From positions 1-17,895 of the forward strand of contig VGIY01000019.1 in NCBI GenBank assembly GCA_016867695.1: a stretch of DNA of 17,895 nucleotides, read 5' to 3'. Made by a program: the position numbers and the translations under genes. Of this stretch, positions 15,901-17,895 are shown piece by piece. The DNA comes from Candidatus Eiseniibacteriota bacterium (GTDB lineage: Bacteria; Eisenbacteria; RBG-16-71-46; CAIMUX01; WJJG01). The notes beneath the pieces are model-generated. The model was not told the origin of the DNA. It did not search any database and saw nothing but the letters and a program-made list of their open reading frames with translations. Within the stretch, counting starts at the first letter, position 1. Every line of letters begins with the position of its first letter.

Positions 15901-17895
15901 TGGCCTCCCAGATAGCTGGGGAAGCCGTGGTAGTGCGAATCCGCCAGCTCGTAGAGCACCTCGGGCGCCGTGTGGTCGATCCGCAGGCTCCCGACGATCG
16001 GGCTCTCGTCGTAGTTGCCGTCGATGTCGGCGGCGATCGCCCGGATCTGGTAGACGCCCTCGGGCAGCGCGACCACATCCCAGCCGATCGACCAGCCGAC
16101 GGTCATGGCGTTGTAGCCGGCGAGGACGAACTCCGTCGAGGGGATGATCCCAATGTCGGTCCAGGAGTCGGCGTTCGGCGCCTCGTACTGGACGCGCACC
16201 CAGGCCAGGTTCTCCCGCCCGCTCGGATCGACCGCCGTACCCATGATCATCGCGTTGTGTCCGGTCACCGCCAGGTGCGGATCGCTGAGCGGGATCCAGT
16301 CCGGCGAGCCCGAGGTCTTCGCCCACATCGGGAAGGCCGTCGGACCGGTGATGTCGTTGACGACGATCAGCGCCTCCTCGCTCCAGCCCGAATTGCCGGC
16401 GCCGTCGCGCGCCTCGGCCTTGAAGCGCACATAGGTGTCCATCTCGTCGAGGTAGTGCGTGGTCAGGAACTCCACCGCGTAGGGAGCCGTGGTGTCGAAC
16501 GGATGGTCGCTGTCGTCCTCCGGCGTGATGTCGACCCGCTCCCAGATCGGGTCGCCGTACTCGTCGATGTCGGCGGCGAACCAGAACTGGACGTAGGCGA
16601 CGTCGTCCTCGCTCTCGGTGACGTCGGCCGTCACGTCGAACGCGGAGCCGAAGGGATAGACCTCTCCGTTCACCGGCGCCGTCAGCAGGACGACCGGAGG
16701 CGTGTCGTCGAGCGTGAAGGGCAGGACCACCGGCTCGCTGTAGTTGTGGCCGTCGTCGACGGCGAAGACGCGCCAGGCCATGAGCGAGGTCGACTCCTCG
16801 GCCTCGTCCCACTCGCCGTTGCCGTCGTTGTCGAAGCCATCGGTCGCCGGCGCGGGGATCGTCCCGCTGACCGCCCAGCCGTCGCTCGGGTCGTCGTCAT
16901 GGCCGAAGTGCAGCCAGACGCGGTCGGCCTCGGGCGCGGCGTAGTTCGGGCAGTACTGGACGAGGATCTCCTTCACCGTGATGACGTCGAAGCTCGGCGG
17001 CACAGGGTCGGTCACGATCGCCGTGACCGTCACCGGAACAGCCGAGGCGAAGCGCAGCCGCTCGGCCGTCACCTCCTCGATCGCCGGCGGCACCGGGTCG
17101 TAGACGAAGGTGTAGAGCTGCCCGCTGCCGACGTTGCCATCGAAGTCGGTCGCCCGGGCGCGAACCTGCCAGACCGAGGTGGTCTCGCCGAAGCTCGGCG
17201 CCGAGACGTGCCAGAAGGGCGTCGGCGGGACGCTGACCCTGGACAGCAACGGCAAGCCGGGGCCGTTGCCCATCGGGCCGGGCGGCGCGAGCACGCCGAA
17301 GTTGCGCGGATCGTGGACGGTCATGAAGTCGTTCCCGACCATGTCGATCGTGAACGCGTAGGGCGTCTCCGCGCCCACCGGGACGGGCACGTTGCCGACC
17401 TGCCAGATCCCGTTGCCCGCAACGGTCTCCAGCATCGCGTAGGTGAAGCCGTTCAGGTTCAGGGTCACGTTCTCCCAGGCGTAGGGGACTTCGGGAAAGT
17501 CGGTCTGGTAGAGAGTGAAGGTCATCGGCACGAAGCTCTGCGTCGTGTAGAGGTCCATCGGCAGCACCGTCTCGGTGTCCGTGTCGCCGCCGATGAGGAC
17601 CAGTTCCATCGTCTCGACATCCGCCGAGTCGCTGGTGGCGAAGAACTCGTGCTCGACGCCGCTCAGCTTCCACTCGATCAGCCCGGCGACCGACCCGAAC
17701 GACGGGTTGCCCGGCCAGTGCTGCGTGTGGGGCGGGGGCAGGTAGCGCTCGCCGCCGCCGTAGAGGTAGGCGTTCGGCGCCAGCTCGTCCTCGAGCAGGA
17801 GCAGCAGGCCCTCGGACATGGCCGCCTCGGCCAGGCCGCACTCGCCGGCCCCGATCTCGACGACCGCGATGACGTCGTAGGCGTCGGCCTGCGGG
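9969..17895 (-). CDS. Giant secreted multi-Ig protein with FlgD-Ig-like C-terminus, 5' end missing
   Basis: The frame is open from the stop at 9969 to the window edge, giving at least 2641 codons. The ATG at 17819 is internal, since sense codons (QADAYDVIAVVEIGAGECG) precede it. Numbering from that ATG, Ig-like beta modules repeat from about residue 150 to 1740. Each has a VRAxAxDxxGN-type strand followed by an xDxTxPxV linker. An EF-hand loop (DNDGNGEWDEAE, about 330-341) and a dockerin-like loop (DMNANGIFDGGD, about 944-955) suggest calcium binding. Residues 1740-2380 are a different beta-rich region. Two more Ig units follow (YDWAGN about 2390; VTDKAGN about 2490). The last 100 residues (NAYVTPNPSNPT to the end) match FlgD-Ig/type-A sorting-like domains with YDFAGEYV and ANGAYLIRLEA. 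It is strongly acidic and low in Cys. Likely an extracellular stalk, adhesin or S-layer-like protein; no enzyme motif is seen. Confidence 0.9.
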   Translation of the reverse strand, partial: PQADAYDVIAVVEIGAGECGLAEAAMSEGLLLLLEDELAPNAYLYGGGERYLPPPHTQHWPGNPSFGSVAGLIEWKLSGVEHEFFATSDSADVETMELVLIGGDTDTETVLPMDLYTTQSFVPMTFTLYQTDFPEVPYAWENVTLNLNGFTYAMLETVAGNGIWQVGNVPVPVGAETPYAFTIDMVGNDFMTVHDPRNFGVLAPPGPMGNGPGLPLLSRVSVPPTPFWHVSAPSFGETTSVWQVRARATDFDGNVGSGQLYTFVYDPVPPAIEEVTAERLRFASAVPVTVTAIVTDPVPPSFDVITVKEILVQYCPNYAAPEADRVWLHFGHDDDPSDGWAVSGTIPAPATDGFDNDGNGEWDEAEESTSLMAWRVFAVDDGHNYSEPVVLPFTLDDTPPVVLLTAPVNGEVYPFGSAFDVTADVTESEDDVAYVQFWFAADIDEYGDPIWERVDITPEDDSDHPFDTTAPYAVEFLTTHYLDEMDTYVRFKAEARDGAGNSGWSEEALIVVNDITGPTAFPMWAKTSGSPDWIPLSDPHLAVTGHNAMIMGTAVDPSGRENLAWVRVQYEAPNADSWTDIGIIPSTEFVLAGYNAMTVGWSIGWDVVALPEGVYQIRAIAADIDGNYDESPIVGSLRIDHTAPEVLYELADSHYHGFPSYLGGHQEPVLYYAAYENDGLAGSSLAIKPDQETGDLAFTILTRDADISAIRLEMHQDGTHELGEWIAPEGGDFDFEPNLTFAQGGQTYYVWWLRLDNAADVLDDIGLSGRVEVRALATDYAGNRNILKNEKNDWKTWTLDIDDPTALAFHHDLTADQVASGDPVDLQVVMTDGTTDVVLVRFEYSEDGADWTVIDPDPATPEIDDIPLTAENIDTPFARWTADVTWTTPYPLVRDIAYHVRAIFYDTVGREGESEHLMITVEDNIKPEFTKIWAIPAMVRWIDDTYMGSAQDGYEADCEWQGEHDALYIDMNANGIFDGGDIALDAGTSMPGYVALWDGAAHGNNMIGSANNTWPRYIDEIVLGGTLEKRVAREVTLVARTQIADTGLERVEFWAEDGEGQRILVGTDECPPAYEMGLYFWHVIWNTRATNAQGNWIYPDGEYTIVPIAYDLEGNVEEWGRDLSGAAVVTVDNTAPAATASVEPTTVERNDILSLRAETDVLGLEDDAVFFMFKRATDLNMAEAWIEVDYNWGVDASDVNPDYTRPYVFDWNLNKMDVPFPLEDPIVGLTYHMAASSWDILGNTEAAVDAFAAGRYATFTVVDTRAPAATITEIARATGDTRALSMPHLMGTIHARDLSYLTAKILGFENDTEKVEFMWAQAGDTTPMLIDAQVQKDPNDPYTWHIHDWDLSPLAGQTIQVFAVGTDDVGNSDYNPTTGRPIVAPFFTLFVDYAMPVVNVRTPFDDMKACRVDPENRYYDLVFGSSDADIDIETVSWQYKLSALENDPENWVDCVLSAPGIVWDVNSQIFAGAWDIIGEGEETLVPSDLYDVRLTVHDVAGNAYAAVVAERVVIDVDAPWGQITRVEVEGESFYPTLPIDITAGMTIDLWATAHDVEEGLALHTGVAKIIFQVEGPYVNDEPEETWRDIGFWQAPTDEQPHEEVSTSVTWNTSGEPEGSYYVRILVEDEECNGYESGQVTLVISDQVPPRARIAGFDPWQIPHGDDRTTYCDIYAAAYSDDHIAEVQFQYSTNGTTWIPFGITRDIEPDVDPEHSDWLDEMCDLWYATIDLRTFTVGQQVWFRAVAKDEVPNQDPNPPVVLVEVVLYEDGSLDLAPVSELADLADLNLILEGGSDPDDIVIRVDMGRADQRPYVLYLPPTPVGQGGQPWCVEMHRMIDGPFSKVWQGAAEWVWDDCGKSTIFAGALSDDLEIDLHVKHMWNWPVTYVLGSNGTARVPGYPNMDTEAMDHLYATATVPSASGAGDYDGCLLLSPSLVPELSPDDVRYLQMIPRTGYAMGWLEDENHETDPAYPWTLSIDYDEAGVRAALAKSLDIPEDQVTEAQIAEIEPYLTVRAYNWYDDSDFGALGWTGKDISFVDVDPEENRVTFKVSKWCYYRPHFALFVPKWNAPVVVRSFTPWSPYAGRWNYTDVDPKILIDLNGTGVEPIDPYTIEIYIDGHQVASWMPEGEWAEGNGDIDVQKKNFEGTRYQVYYQHSTNRAWWLTEGWHTLNVMYKQLNGPADWVSLPSNAPGARFYVDNTAPYIAFHGGWVDNPRLSNVAGYINPITMQQRHEDMLTVYLYDAGAGILVRPEHLFPLFGSEGGDNGWHEDIIEDDGCIGDPGIKYDLWLVHDEDDQAEIDEIEERLLLHSGTADEIIPYITPPLFAETGSYTPDDTMVVRLPIMAGGRTHNIQDGDILEVTLYTKKHIEHMEDYTAGCVASLVVNFDPDTGLADTLATIALDCYYDRATGLHVYDRGIYDWAGNSGSKYVEQRFIVDMSAPTARLVSPSKGWVEPGKDFDFEIMVEDEGAGLASVSAKLLGPDGMEIADGVTITIDGGKISGRVIGGLAPGTYHAVVDVTDKAGNADRVVVPILVEAATLALSNAYVTPNPSNPTLMESMIHFTLSRRADMTIKIYDFAGEYVSTVSSRQHFSQAGTFSVPWAGVASDGTPLANGAYLIRLEAHDGSAIKTATVKAVIWKE
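9972..10290 (-). other. FlgD-Ig / sorting-type C-terminal domain of the giant protein
   Basis: About 100 residues starting at ALSNAYVTPNPSNPT. The usual order is seen: an NPSNP proline turn, an amphipathic strand (MIHFTLSRRADMTIKIYD), FAGEYV, a QAGTFSVPWAG strand (the Trp conserved in WxG), DGTPLANGAYLIRL and a basic end (KTATVKAVIWKE). Such domains end many secreted proteins of FCB-type bacteria and can act as type IX secretion signals. Whether this one does is not shown here. Confidence 0.75.
12640..17165 (-). repeat. Array of about 12 Ig-like protein modules, period near 128 residues
   Basis: The diagnostic strand recurs at residues of about 218 (VRARATDFDGN), 347 (WRVFAVDDGHN), 462 (RFKAEARDGAGN), 590 (IRAIAADIDGN), 746 (VRALATDYAGN), 873 (VRAIFYDTVGR), 1079 (IVPIAYDLEGN), 1206 (MAASSWDILGN), 1334 (VFAVGTDDVGN), 1465 (VRLTVHDVAGN), 1595 (VRILVEDEECN) and 1716 (FRAVAKDEVPN). 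Most steps are 115-131 residues. Two are longer (156 and 206), the latter because it carries the inserted dockerin-like calcium loop. The modules are divergent in DNA, so they are old duplications. Positions are hand counted to within a few residues. Confidence 0.8.

Noticed and set aside
13852..16812. 986-codon second minus-strand frame inside the giant gene, and others at 11056-12732 and 16897-17841
   Set aside because: They are +1/+2 frame shadows with Arg/Gly-rich, motif-free translation. The main frame has consistent Ig-type beta patterns throughout.
9969..17819. ATG 17819 as the true start of the giant protein
   Set aside because: Twenty-five sense codons precede it in frame up to the window edge, and it has no Shine-Dalgarno or signal peptide. 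The gene is truncated by the window.
1..17895. tRNA, rRNA, insertion sequences, phage genes, toxin-antitoxin or defence modules
   Set aside because: No cloverleaf, rRNA core, transposase motif or terminal inverted repeats with target duplications were seen on either strand.

Overview
This is a high-GC window in which every credible gene lies on the minus strand; the long plus-strand reading frames are antisense shadows of those genes. The content suggests a Gram-negative bacterium. It encodes a signal-peptide-bearing outer-membrane barrel fused to a peptidoglycan-binding OmpA domain, and a giant secreted multi-domain protein that ends in a FlgD-Ig/type-A-sorting-like module. Barrels of the PorV/UPF0164 type together with such C-terminal modules are common in the FCB superphylum and in related high-GC candidate phyla (Eisenbacteria- or Krumholzibacteria-like). 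That placement is an inference from domain content, not from a marker gene.

Reading with transcription (right to left): (i) 17895-9969, the 3' part of a giant surface/secreted protein. At least 2641 codons are visible, and the 5' end lies outside the window. It holds about 12 Ig-like modules spaced roughly 115-130 residues apart, two EF-hand-type calcium loops, a mixed beta-rich region and a C-terminal FlgD-Ig-like domain. (ii) A strong GC hairpin at 9930-9956. (iii) 9856-8453, a PorV-like barrel/OmpA fusion with a perfect Shine-Dalgarno. (iv) 8369-7935, a small DUF2007-like protein. (v) 7955-7594, a regulatory leader: four 27-bp tandem repeats, a sigma70-like promoter inside the repeat array, a textbook FMN riboswitch aptamer, and an intrinsic terminator 17 nt before the next start codon. 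(vi) 7593-3910, the complete riboflavin operon ribD-ribE-ribBA-ribH, with genes overlapping or nearly so. (vii) nusB, translationally coupled to ribH. (viii) 3377-1, a methyltransferase, a GT4 glycosyltransferase and a DUF2723-type membrane protein (truncated by the window edge). These follow with tight spacing and look like an envelope-glycan cluster.

Functionally, FMN made from the rib operon product should bind the leader and favour the terminator. Ten bases at the start of the aptamer are exactly complementary to the ascending arm and loop of the terminator, which gives a concrete antiterminator model. The surface half of the window pairs a very large adhesin-like or stalk-like protein with a possible cell-wall-anchored barrel directly downstream. 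This pairing is the most likely place for something not yet described.
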